DNA of 5,174 bases from Candidatus Hermodarchaeota archaeon (GCA_016840595.1 JAEOSA010000150.1:1-5174); one strand, 5' to 3'; shown: positions 1-5,174, numbered from the stretch's first letter. Made by a program: numbers and translations. The notes: a model not told the origin generated them from the letters alone.

Positions 1-560
1 ATTTCGCCGTGTGGTGCACCTACAAGTACATGAATGGGGGACCCGCCGGACCGGGGGGCTGCTTCGTTCATGAACAACATGAGCTGGCTTCTGATTTACC
101 ACGATTTGAAGGCTGGTGGGGCAATAAACTTGAGAACCGGTTCCTCATGCGTCCTGATATTGACCCAATTGTGGGTGCTAGTGGCTGGCAAATCAGCTGT
201 ATTTCCCCCTTAGCATTAGCATCCTTGGATGCCTCAATGAAACTTTTTGATACAACAACCATGACCCAATTACGGGAGAAATCGGTGAAATTGACAGGAT
301 ACCTTGAATTTCTCCTCAACGAAATTGGCAGTGACCAGTTCTCCATTCTAACTCCCAGCAATCCTGATTACCGGGGCTGTCAACTTTCAATTCGCTTGCA
401 GCAAAATGGAAAGGAGCTATTTGACCATCTCACTCAAGCTGGTATCTTTTGTGATTGGCGTGAACCCGATGTAATCCGAGTCGCTCCCGCTCCCTTCTAC
501 AACACGTTCACCGAAGTGTACCAGTTCGCCGAAGTGGTAAAGAAGGCAAGAGGTAAGTAG
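1..560 (+). CDS. kynU: Kynureninase, C-terminal part (5' end outside window)
   Basis: PLP enzyme that cleaves kynurenine or 3-hydroxykynurenine to anthranilate or 3-hydroxyanthranilate plus alanine, in tryptophan breakdown and de novo NAD synthesis; expected in the cytoplasm. The frame is open from the window edge (first full codon at base 3), so the GTG at 9 is an internal Val and not a start. About 185 residues are visible, less than half of the usual 400-460. The opening residues FAVWCTYKYMNGGPAGPGG are the kynureninase PLP-lysine motif, with the Schiff-base Lys codon at 24-26. It is followed by GWWGNKLENRF, as in the family's GWWG..  .TRF motif, and near the C-terminus by DVIRVAPAPFYNTF, whose Arg (477-479) matches the carboxylate-binding Arg of characterised enzymes. 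The C-terminus looks complete. The methyltransferase gene follows after 34 bases. Family assignment is firm; which substrate is preferred cannot be told. Confidence 0.95.
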   Translation, partial: FAVWCTYKYMNGGPAGPGGCFVHEQHELASDLPRFEGWWGNKLENRFLMRPDIDPIVGASGWQISCISPLALASLDASMKLFDTTTMTQLREKSVKLTGYLEFLLNEIGSDQFSILTPSNPDYRGCQLSIRLQQNGKELFDHLTQAGIFCDWREPDVIRVAPAPFYNTFTEVYQFAEVVKKARGK

Positions 561-594
561 TCAACCTTGAAAAACCAGTGAACGTATGTAGTCG

Positions 595-1368
595 ATGAGA
601 ATGCCAGTCTTTGAAGACCTCGCCTTCATTTACGATCAAGCCATCGACTGGGGACAACGGCTTGCCCGTGAAATCCCCTTTCTAACCAAGGTCATTCAGG
701 ATACACCAAATGCTCGAATCCTTGATTTAGCCTGCGGCAGCGGTCGACATGCGGTCGCACTCGCTTCTCACGGCTATGAAGTGACAGGACTTGATTTGAG
801 CCCCCAAATGATTGAAGCCGCCAAGCACCATGCGAAAGAAAAAGGAGTCGTCGTTCAGTTTTCCATTGCTGACATGCGACAAGTGACCGAGCTCCTTGAA
901 GGTCCATTCGACCTCATCATTTGCTTGGGAAACTCATTAGCGCTTCTTCCCGCCTTAACTGACGTGCAACAAACACTCACCAATGTCTGCCAACTACTCA
1001 CTGAAGGTGGTTCGTTCGTTTCTCAGACACTAAATTTTGAAGAAATCCGTCATACAGGATTCCGCTTTTTTCCCTTGAAATCAGGACAAACAAAAAATGG
1101 GAGGGAAGTAATATTCGCTCGATTCTTTGAACCACAAAAAACTGATGCGCCCAGACATCTTGTCTTTTTAGGTGTCATTCGAACCGAATCAGGTTGGCAA
1201 CCTAAACTCAGCTCACAACCAGTATTACAGCTCGATAAACCAATCCTCGAATCAGCATTGCGTGAAGCTGGCTTCAATCACCTGGTCTTCTACCAAGACT
1301 ACAACGAACAGCCCTTTAATCCACAACAAAGTCGAAATCTCATATCCATAGGAACGAAGAAGATTTGA
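595..1368 (+). CDS. Class I SAM-dependent methyltransferase, small-molecule type
   Basis: A 257-residue Rossmann-fold methyltransferase, probably cytoplasmic, that transfers a methyl group from S-adenosylmethionine to an unknown acceptor. Motif I is ILDLACGSGRHA (residues 42-53). The acidic end of strand 2 is GLDLSPQMI, with D67 expected to bind the ribose hydroxyls. ADMRQ (92-96) fits motif III and FDLIICLGNSLALL (105-118) fits motif IV. The C-terminal half (about 125-250) is a mixed cap ending in FNPQQSRNLISIGTKK. The arrangement resembles the Methyltransf_25/11 and glycine/sarcosine methyltransferase-like groups, but nothing fixes the substrate. ATG 595 is used; ATG 601, two codons later, is equally possible because neither has a clear SD. 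The 34-base gap after kynU, with no visible terminator, suggests co-transcription; a role in kynurenine metabolism would be guesswork. Confidence 0.88.
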   Translation: MRMPVFEDLAFIYDQAIDWGQRLAREIPFLTKVIQDTPNARILDLACGSGRHAVALASHGYEVTGLDLSPQMIEAAKHHAKEKGVVVQFSIADMRQVTELLEGPFDLIICLGNSLALLPALTDVQQTLTNVCQLLTEGGSFVSQTLNFEEIRHTGFRFFPLKSGQTKNGREVIFARFFEPQKTDAPRHLVFLGVIRTESGWQPKLSSQPVLQLDKPILESALREAGFNHLVFYQDYNEQPFNPQQSRNLISIGTKKI

Positions 1369-1404
1369 ATCAGGGGATTCAAGGGTAGCCCAAACATCCT
1401 TTTT
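1365..1404 (+). terminator. Hairpin over the methyltransferase stop, then a T-run
   Basis: TTGAATC (1365-1371) and GATTCAA (1376-1382) form a perfect 7-bp inverted repeat around the loop AGGG. The left arm includes the TGA stop of the methyltransferase. A TTTTT run lies at 1400-1404, 18 bases after the stem. This could end the kynU-methyltransferase transcript. The stem is AT-rich and the T-run is not adjacent, so it is a poor bacterial intrinsic terminator; in an archaeon the U-run would matter more. A second pairing, CAGGGG (1371-1376) with CCCCTG (1417-1422), competes with it. Confidence 0.35.
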
Positions 1405-1431
1405 GCAAGGTCTACACCCCTGCTACTGTGG

Positions 1432-1440
1432 TATTTAATA
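1432..1440 (+). promoter_or_regulatory. Candidate archaeal TATA box for the membrane-protein gene
   Basis: TATTTAATA lies about 50 bases before the ATG at 1488, in the 119-base gap after the methyltransferase. If it is a TATA box, transcription would start near 1460-1466 and leave a leader of roughly 25 bases that contains the SD site. No convincing bacterial -35 partner was seen, and the upstream bases are not a strong purine-rich BRE. Short AT motifs occur by chance. Confidence 0.35.
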
Positions 1441-1476
1441 GCTCTCAAGTCAATACTCCCTGACATTCAACCTTAT

Positions 1477-1482
1477 GGAGGT
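1477..1482 (+). promoter_or_regulatory. Strong Shine-Dalgarno site, GGAGGT
   Basis: GGAGGT lies five bases before the ATG at 1488 and decides the start of the membrane-protein gene over the out-of-frame ATGs at 1475 and 1484. It is the best SD match in the window and implies efficient, leadered translation. Confidence 0.7.
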
Positions 1483-1487
1483 TATGA

Positions 1488-1928
1488 ATGGTGGCAGAAA
1501 GAAATGCTTCACGCGTTTTGGTCATCTTTGGAATTGTCATCCAACTCATCTACAACATCTTCTTCATCTTCTTATTCATCATCTACCTCATAGCCATAGC
1601 ACTAGTCGCCGTGTTCGACCCCCTCGACCCACAATTAATCCTCGCCAGTAACCTGATGGGCTCACTCGCCCTCAGCATTCTCGCCGGCACAATATTCTTC
1701 ATTCTCTGGATCATCTTCCTCATCAAACCCAGCAAACTCAAAATCGGCCTCATCATCACCGGGATCATCGCAATCATTCTCTGCGGCGTCTTACCTGGTT
1801 ACTTCTCCTACCTCTTGACCGGAACCCCCGTACCAGACATCTATACCATCATCATCCTATTAGGCGCCATCCCCGGACTCCTCGCCCTCGTCGCAGGTCT
1901 CATCGCCAAAGAAACAATGGTTGCCTAA
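1488..1928 (+). CDS. Small four-helix membrane protein, function unknown
   Basis: A 146-residue, very hydrophobic protein with four predicted membrane spans: about residues 10-43 (long and Ile/Phe-rich, perhaps extending beyond the bilayer), 56-79, 85-110 and 118-140. The short N-terminus (MVAERNASR) is polar with net positive charge, and the loop after span 2 is KPSKLK, so by the positive-inside rule both probably face the cytoplasm. The stretch FDPLDPQ (43-49) would be an external loop. There are no catalytic or metal-binding motifs. Small four-span proteins of this type (for example DUF4064-like) are common in archaea and Gram-positive bacteria; membership is not shown. The start is set by the GGAGGT site. 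Codons end in C unusually often (ATC, CTC, GCC). The gene stands alone, convergent with the minus-strand pair downstream. Confidence 0.82.
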   Translation: MVAERNASRVLVIFGIVIQLIYNIFFIFLFIIYLIAIALVAVFDPLDPQLILASNLMGSLALSILAGTIFFILWIIFLIKPSKLKIGLIITGIIAIILCGVLPGYFSYLLTGTPVPDIYTIIILLGAIPGLLALVAGLIAKETMVA

Positions 1929-1961
1929 CGCTGCAAGAATCACATACTATGACTCTGTTGT

Positions 1962-1980
1962 CAAACAATAAACAAAAAGG
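1962..1980 (-). terminator. U-rich tract after the minus-strand paralogue pair
   Basis: Read on the minus strand, the bases starting 14 beyond the stop of the 1994-2422 gene are CCTTTTTGTTTATTGTTTG, a U-rich tract of the kind that ends archaeal transcripts without a hairpin. It lies in the 65-base convergent gap with the membrane-protein gene. No strong hairpin precedes it. Confidence 0.35.
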
Positions 1981-1993
1981 ACTCTGCAAAAGA

Positions 1994-2422
1994 CTACTTC
2001 TGCGCCTTAACCTGCTTGTTTTGAGGTTCACTAAAACTTAGAATTGGAATACTATATGGGGGTCCATGGAAACATAATACTGGACCTAGTTTTCGGTGAA
2101 CTGCTGCAATATCGTCGATTAATTCAGGATAGAAATGAAAACCTCTAAAATTGATGTAGCATATCCCTGGCGTGAGCATCCTTGGCCAATCGAGCCACAA
2201 TGTCGGTTTATCCCAGAGATATTGCACAACTTCAAGGAGTGGTCCCTCAATAATGAGATTTCTGGCGATCCACTTATCCATCCCCTCTTCCCATTCAAAA
2301 TAATCTGTCGTATATGTGTCCTTGAATCGCTTTCCGTTTCGTTTTTTGAATTTCTTCTCGTAATTTGGGCGAAGCCGGATAACAAGTTTCTCACAATTCG
2401 GATTATATTCAAACCTTGCCAT
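1994..2422 (-). CDS. Unknown protein, paralogue A of a tandem pair
   Basis: A 142-residue protein of a family I do not recognise. The N-terminus is basic (YEKKFKKRNGKRFK, residues 21-34) and is followed by a Trp/acidic stretch, FEWEEGMDKW (42-51). The core is EGPLLEVVQYLWDKPTLW (59-76), then FHFYPELIDDIAAVHRKLGP (95-114) and VLCFHG. These core segments match the neighbouring minus-strand gene closely (EGPLWELVNFLLDQPELW; LIDEIAEINRQVGPVLYIH), which supports both as real genes and shows a duplication. No signal peptide or membrane span is seen, so it is probably cytoplasmic. The ATG at 2422 is preceded by GGTGAGGAG with a short spacer and lies 15 bases after the stop of the upstream copy, so the two are probably one operon. 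The last helix-like block, LIDDIAAVHRKLG, could be a protein-contact surface; that is inference. Confidence 0.75.
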   Translation of the reverse strand: MARFEYNPNCEKLVIRLRPNYEKKFKKRNGKRFKDTYTTDYFEWEEGMDKWIARNLIIEGPLLEVVQYLWDKPTLWLDWPRMLTPGICYINFRGFHFYPELIDDIAAVHRKLGPVLCFHGPPYSIPILSFSEPQNKQVKAQK

Positions 2423-2437
2423 TCACTCCTCACCCAC

Positions 2438-2917
2438 CTAGCCACTATCCCCTGGGAGATTCGACCACTTATCACAGGGGATTACCCAGAGATCATAGAA
2501 TTCAGGCTTTGTGCCTGTTTTCTCGAGATGGTAATCGGAAATCCGACCATTTTTCTTCAGTCGTTTGGCTTGCGCTATCAGAATCGCCTTCCCCTTCTTG
2601 TCTTCCCTTGCGAAAAAGAAGAATCGAGTGTCTTTCTCATCATGGGTCTTGAATGATTTTGGTCCAACAAAAACCAGAGTCGAATCAACGTTGTCATTAT
2701 GAATATACAATACGGGACCAACTTGACGGTTAATTTCGGCGATTTCATCGATTAAACTTGGAGTCAGCCCGTCAAAACAGAAATCATCCACAATGATAGA
2801 TCCGTTATTCATCATGTCAACAGCTGGGTCCCATAACTCTGGTTGGTCCAAAAGAAAATTTACGAGCTCCCAAAGGGGACCCTCAACAACAACAGTCCCT
2901 AACTTCTCAAAGTCCAT
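2438..2917 (-). CDS. Unknown protein, paralogue B, probably 5'-truncated
   Basis: A 159-residue ORF from the only in-frame ATG. Residues 9-29 (VVVEGPLWELVNF, then LLDQPELW) and 50-73 (LTPSLIDEIAEINRQVGP, then VLYIH) match paralogue A. After this shared core it has about 75 residues that A lacks. That tail is basic and aromatic, including TRFFFFAREDKKGKAILIAQ (about 97-116), KRLKKNGR, and an end with WVIPCDKWSNLPGD. No known domain, signal peptide or membrane span is seen. The ATG at 2917 is a doubtful start: GAGGGG directly abuts it, leaving no spacer, and the frame stays open for 39 codons upstream with sequence still resembling A (EWSEG before MD, against A's EWEEGMD). No ATG, GTG or TTG occurs in those 39 codons. 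The gene may be a decayed copy, may use an unusual start, or may have been cut back by rearrangement. It is the first gene of the pair. Confidence 0.65.
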   Translation of the reverse strand: MDFEKLGTVVVEGPLWELVNFLLDQPELWDPAVDMMNNGSIIVDDFCFDGLTPSLIDEIAEINRQVGPVLYIHNDNVDSTLVFVGPKSFKTHDEKDTRFFFFAREDKKGKAILIAQAKRLKKNGRISDYHLEKTGTKPEFYDLWVIPCDKWSNLPGDSG

Positions 2918-3034
2918 CCCCTCAGACCATTCAATCTTGTTTACCTTTCCATTCTTTTCTTTCTTTTTTTCAAAGCTTGAAGAAAGATGAGACTCCCGAA
3001 ACCTCTCAAATCGCCACGGAGATGCTTGAAAGCA
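2918..3034 (-). pseudogene. Open frame continuing 5' of paralogue B, without a start codon
   Basis: Reading the paralogue B frame backwards from its ATG gives 39 codons before an in-frame TGA (3035-3037) and no ATG, GTG or TTG. The 19 codons nearest the ATG read FEKKKEKNGKVNKIEWSEG. They align with paralogue A's YEKKFKKRNGKR (21-32) and EWEEG (43-47), with a gap of about seven residues in B. The outer 20 codons match A poorly at best (WRFE against A's ARFE). This looks like the remains of the original N-terminus. It overlaps the start of the divergent plus-strand ORF. Confidence 0.5.
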
Positions 3035-3285
3035 TCAAAAAGAATCCACCCTTTTTACTGAAAGATGAAGTAAACTTGGCTAGAAGCTTAGGAATTAATG
3101 TAAACACAAATCCTCGGCGCGTTTCTTTATATACGGAAACTGGACGAGTCTCTGTCGGATGGACAGTTTCGACTTCTGGGTATGAATCAAGTATCAGATG
3201 GGGACTTATAGCACCACCCAACCACGAACGAAAACGCCAAGCATTTGCAACTTGGATTGCCAATACTTTTGTAAAATCCAAATAG
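2977..3285 (+). CDS. Small unknown protein, start uncertain
   Basis: An ORF of 102 residues from TTG 2977, or 87 from ATG 3022. The TTG has no SD; the ATG has GGAG directly against it, also poor, so the longer form is given as the outer limit. The composition is that of a soluble, fairly basic protein: a polar N-terminus, LKDEVNLARSLGI, then alternating segments that suggest beta strands (RRVSLYTETGRVSVGWTVST) and a C-terminal helix (HERKRQAFATWIANTFVKSK). Mixed codon use and a plausible residue order favour this strand over the overlapping antisense frame. No family is recognised. It diverges from the truncated end of paralogue B and converges with etfA, its stop being three bases from the etfA stop. 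It could be accessory DNA inserted here, or a chance ORF. Confidence 0.55.
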   Translation: MKKDETPETSQIATEMLESIKKNPPFLLKDEVNLARSLGINVNTNPRRVSLYTETGRVSVGWTVSTSGYESSIRWGLIAPPNHERKRQAFATWIANTFVKSK

Positions 3286-3288
3286 CAA

Positions 3289-4482
3289 CTATTTTTGAGC
3301 TTTCACACGGCGCAGTTCCTTCACAATTGCTGGGACGACCTTGAAAAGATCTCCTACAATTGAAAAATCTGCGACGGTGAAGATGGGGGCGTCGGGGTCG
3401 TTGTTGATGGCGATGATGATGTCGCTTGTACGCATGCCGACGAGGTGTTGGATGGCGCCGCTGACGCCGCAGGCGATGTAGAGTTGGGGGGCGATGGTGC
3501 GTCCGGATTGGCCGACTTGTTGGTGGTGTTTCATCCAGCCTTGGTCGACGATGGGTCGGGAGCCGCCGAGGGCGGCGTTGAGTTCGGTGGCGAGTTCGCC
3601 GACGATTTCGATGTTTTCAGGGGTTTTGATGCCGCGGCCGCAGGTGACGACCATTTCGGCTTCGTCGACTTTGAGGGCTCCTTCTTCGATTTCGATGATG
3701 GTGTCGACGATTTTGGTGCGGACAGCAGCTTTGTTGACCTTGATATCCACTTCGCGAATGTCAGCTTTCTTTGCAGCGTCGGTGGGTGGTTTGAAGACGT
3801 TGGGGCGAACGGTAGCCATTTGGGGGCGCGTATAGGGGCTGAGGATGGAGGCCATGATGTTTCCGCCAAACGCGGGGCGGGTTTGGACCAGTTGACGCTT
3901 GTTGTCAATGTCGAGGCCAGTACAATCGGCGGTGAGTCCTAATTGCAGACGTGCGGCAATTCGTGGTCCCAAGTCTCGTCCATTAGATGTTGCACCAAAT
4001 AGGACGATGTTTGGTTTCTCAGTAAGAATAAGGGCAGAAATCACATCGGTGTAGGCATCAGTGGTGTATTGGGCAAGAATCTCCTGATCGCTGATGTAGA
4101 CGATATCTGCGCCGTTTTCAGCTAAAACATTCGGCATATCTCCAACGTTATGACCGAGTAGAACGGCACAGAGGGGTTCACCGAGTTTGTCTGCGAGTTC
4201 TCGACCTTTTCCGAGTAATTCGAGGCCGACGTTGCGGAGTTGTCCGTCGATTTGTTCAGCCCAGACCCACACACCTTTGTAGTCTTTGAATTTGGTGGGA
4301 TCAACGCGTTTGCGTTCAATGGTGATTGCGTCAACAGGGCAGACTTTCACGCAGGCTCCGCAGAGGGTGCATTTTTCGTCGTCTTGGGCTTTTTCGTTGA
4401 TAAGGTGCATCGCGTCAAAGGGGCAGACTTTCACGCAGAGACCGCAACCTGTGCATTCTTCTTTGTTAATCTTCAGCATCAT
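3289..4482 (-). CDS. etfA: Electron transfer flavoprotein alpha subunit with N-terminal 2x[4Fe-4S] ferredoxin domain
   Basis: A 397-residue fusion. Residues 1-60 hold two four-cysteine motifs, CTGCGLCVKVCP (C10, C13, C16, C20) and CTLCGACVKVCP (C38, C41, C44, C48), expected to bind two [4Fe-4S] clusters. The EtfA/FixB fold starts near residue 68 (YKGVWVWAEQ). The C-terminal FAD domain is typical: VVTCGRGI, GSRPIVDQGWMKHHQQVGQ, SGRTIAPQLYIACGVSG, AIQHLVGM (343-350) and IAINNDPDAPIF (357-368). The flavin-contacting position that is Thr in many ETFs (QTG) is Ser here (QSG). With EtfB it forms a cytoplasmic FAD electron carrier; the ferredoxin domain may pass electrons to or from ferredoxin, as in the CarE-type EtfA of Acetobacterium. 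Ordinary EtfA is about 320 residues, the excess being the ferredoxin domain. It follows etfB after 14 bases. Codons at 3421-3600 are much richer in G+C than the rest of the gene. Confidence 0.96.
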   Translation of the reverse strand: MMLKINKEECTGCGLCVKVCPFDAMHLINEKAQDDEKCTLCGACVKVCPVDAITIERKRVDPTKFKDYKGVWVWAEQIDGQLRNVGLELLGKGRELADKLGEPLCAVLLGHNVGDMPNVLAENGADIVYISDQEILAQYTTDAYTDVISALILTEKPNIVLFGATSNGRDLGPRIAARLQLGLTADCTGLDIDNKRQLVQTRPAFGGNIMASILSPYTRPQMATVRPNVFKPPTDAAKKADIREVDIKVNKAAVRTKIVDTIIEIEEGALKVDEAEMVVTCGRGIKTPENIEIVGELATELNAALGGSRPIVDQGWMKHHQQVGQSGRTIAPQLYIACGVSGAIQHLVGMRTSDIIIAINNDPDAPIFTVADFSIVGDLFKVVPAIVKELRRVKAQK

Positions 4483-4485
4483 TTG

Positions 4486-4492
4486 TCACCTC
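4486..4492 (-). promoter_or_regulatory. Shine-Dalgarno site of etfA, GAGGTGA
   Basis: GAGGTGA, read on the minus strand, lies in the 14-base gap between etfB and etfA. It is three bases from the first ATG (4482) and six from the second (4479). The second spacing is closer to the usual one, so the protein may start at the second Met and be one residue shorter. Confidence 0.6.
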
Positions 4493-4496
4493 GCGA

Positions 4497-5174
4497 TTAG
4501 ATTACTCCTTTTTTCAGTAGCCACTCAACTAGCTGTTTTGCGGCGCCTTCTGGGTCTTCGGTGCCATCGATTTTGATGCCAGCGGTTCGCTGTTCGGGAG
4601 TGAACACTTCCACGACTTGTGTGGGTGAACCAGGTAGCCCGAATTGGTCAGGGTCACCACCCAAGGTCTCGGCGGTGACGAGTTTGATTTCCTTTTTCCC
4701 GGCTTTCATAATGGCCATCAGGCTTGGTAACCGGGGTTCATTGAGCCCTTTGGTCGCTGTTAGCAGAGCAGGTAGTCGGCAATCGACGACCTCAAATCCC
4801 TCATCAGTTTCGCGGCGCACCTTGATGCGCTTCTTGTTCTCTGCCACTTCAACTTCTAGAGCATAGGTGATTTGTGGGATACCGAGAATTTCTGCGATTT
4901 CGGGTCCCACTTGAGCGGTATCTCCATCAATGGCTTGTTTCCCGCAGATGATGAGATCATAGGATTCTTCTGTTTTGATGGCTTGTGCGATAGTGTATGC
5001 GGTTGCCCAAGTATCTGCACCCGCAAACGCCCGGTCTGAGAGGTGAATTGCGCGGTCTCCTCCCATGGCTAGACATTTTTTCAGTGCATCTTCGGCTTGG
5101 GGTGGACCCATGGTAATAATGATAACTTCTCCTTCACCGAACTTTTCTTTGATACGAACGGCTTCTTCAACAGC
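4497..5174 (-). CDS. etfB: Electron transfer flavoprotein beta subunit (5' end outside window)
   Basis: Partner of EtfA in the heterodimeric flavoprotein; EtfB binds AMP in classical ETFs or a second FAD in bifurcating ones. The frame runs open to the window edge, so the ATG at 5111 is internal. The 225 residues visible lack perhaps 30-40 of a usual 250-265. Recognisable parts, in fragment numbering, are AVEEAVRIKEKFGEGEV (1-17), ALKKCLAMGGDRAIHLSDRA (30-49), CGKQAIDGDTAQVGPEIAE (77-95) and the EtfB signature VRRETDEGFEVVDCRLPALL (119-138), continuing to P151. The nucleotide-binding loop DGDTAQVGP (83-91) is of the kind seen in electron-bifurcating ETFs such as that of Acidaminococcus, rather than the mitochondrial type. 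It is the upstream gene of an etfBA operon whose promoter and any partner dehydrogenase lie beyond the window. Confidence 0.95.
   Translation of the reverse strand, partial: AVEEAVRIKEKFGEGEVIIITMGPPQAEDALKKCLAMGGDRAIHLSDRAFAGADTWATAYTIAQAIKTEESYDLIICGKQAIDGDTAQVGPEIAEILGIPQITYALEVEVAENKKRIKVRRETDEGFEVVDCRLPALLTATKGLNEPRLPSLMAIMKAGKKEIKLVTAETLGGDPDQFGLPGSPTQVVEVFTPEQRTAGIKIDGTEDPEGAAKQLVEWLLKKGVI

Noticed and set aside
586..591. ATGTAG start-stop just before the methyltransferase
   Set aside because: A minimal upstream ORF of this kind arises often by chance, and no SD precedes it.
1951..1986. GACTCTG direct repeat (1951-1957 and 1980-1986)
   Set aside because: Only seven bases, two copies, no flanking structure; no sign of an attachment site or element end.
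2135..2656. Plus-strand ORF of 173 codons across the paralogue pair
   Set aside because: It is longer than either minus-strand gene it overlaps, but the minus frames encode recognisable paralogues of each other and paralogue A has an SD site. The plus frame has an implausible composition and no SD.
3006..3281. Minus-strand ORF of 91 codons opposite the small plus-strand ORF
   Set aside because: No SD and no recognisable domain, and its codon use is less natural than that of the plus frame. It is not in frame with, or similar to, the paralogues.
1994..3306. Paralogue A and EtfA both end in VKAQK followed by TAG
   Set aside because: All five codons before the stop differ at the third base, and nothing else matches, so this is not a duplicated 3' end. 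Lys-rich C-termini coincide easily.
3445..3942. Plus-strand ORF of 165 codons inside etfA
   Set aside because: An antisense shadow of GC-rich etfA codons, dominated by Gly, Asp and Phe; the minus frame is unmistakable EtfA.

Overview
This window looks like a moderately GC-balanced prokaryotic chromosome and is probably archaeal. The support is indirect: a TATA-like box with no bacterial -35/-10 pair ahead of one gene, U-rich tracts at gene ends, and an EtfA carrying two N-terminal [4Fe-4S] motifs. A kynureninase next to an ETF of the DGDTAQVGP type, plus a small Ile/Leu-rich four-helix membrane protein, would fit an Asgard (Heimdall- or Thor-like) archaeon. That lineage call is an inference; an anaerobic bacterium is not excluded. 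There are no tRNA or rRNA genes, CRISPR arrays or insertion sequences that I can see.

Layout. (1) Bases 1-1368, plus strand: the C-terminal part of a kynureninase gene cut by the window edge, followed after 34 bases by a class I SAM-dependent methyltransferase. They probably share a transcript, which may end at a hairpin overlapping the methyltransferase stop codon. (2) Bases 1488-1928, plus strand: a four-helix membrane protein with its own TATA-like box and a strong Shine-Dalgarno (SD) site. (3) Bases 1994-2917, minus strand: two small genes 15 bases apart that encode paralogues of a family I do not recognise. The upstream gene seems to have lost its 5' end, because sequence before its only usable ATG still resembles the other copy. 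(4) Bases 2977-3285, plus strand: a small unknown gene, divergent from the pair and convergent with the next operon. (5) Bases 3289-5174, minus strand: etfB (5' end beyond the window), then etfA with the ferredoxin extension.

Function. EtfB and EtfA would form a flavin electron carrier, with the ferredoxin domain giving an iron-sulfur route for electrons. The EtfB motif is of the type found in electron-bifurcating ETFs, but no partner dehydrogenase is visible. Kynureninase belongs to tryptophan breakdown or de novo NAD synthesis. The least explained part is the middle (about 1994-3285): the duplicated unknown family, its eroded 5' end and the orphan ORF beside it. I see no proof of a new system, but this is where I would look first.
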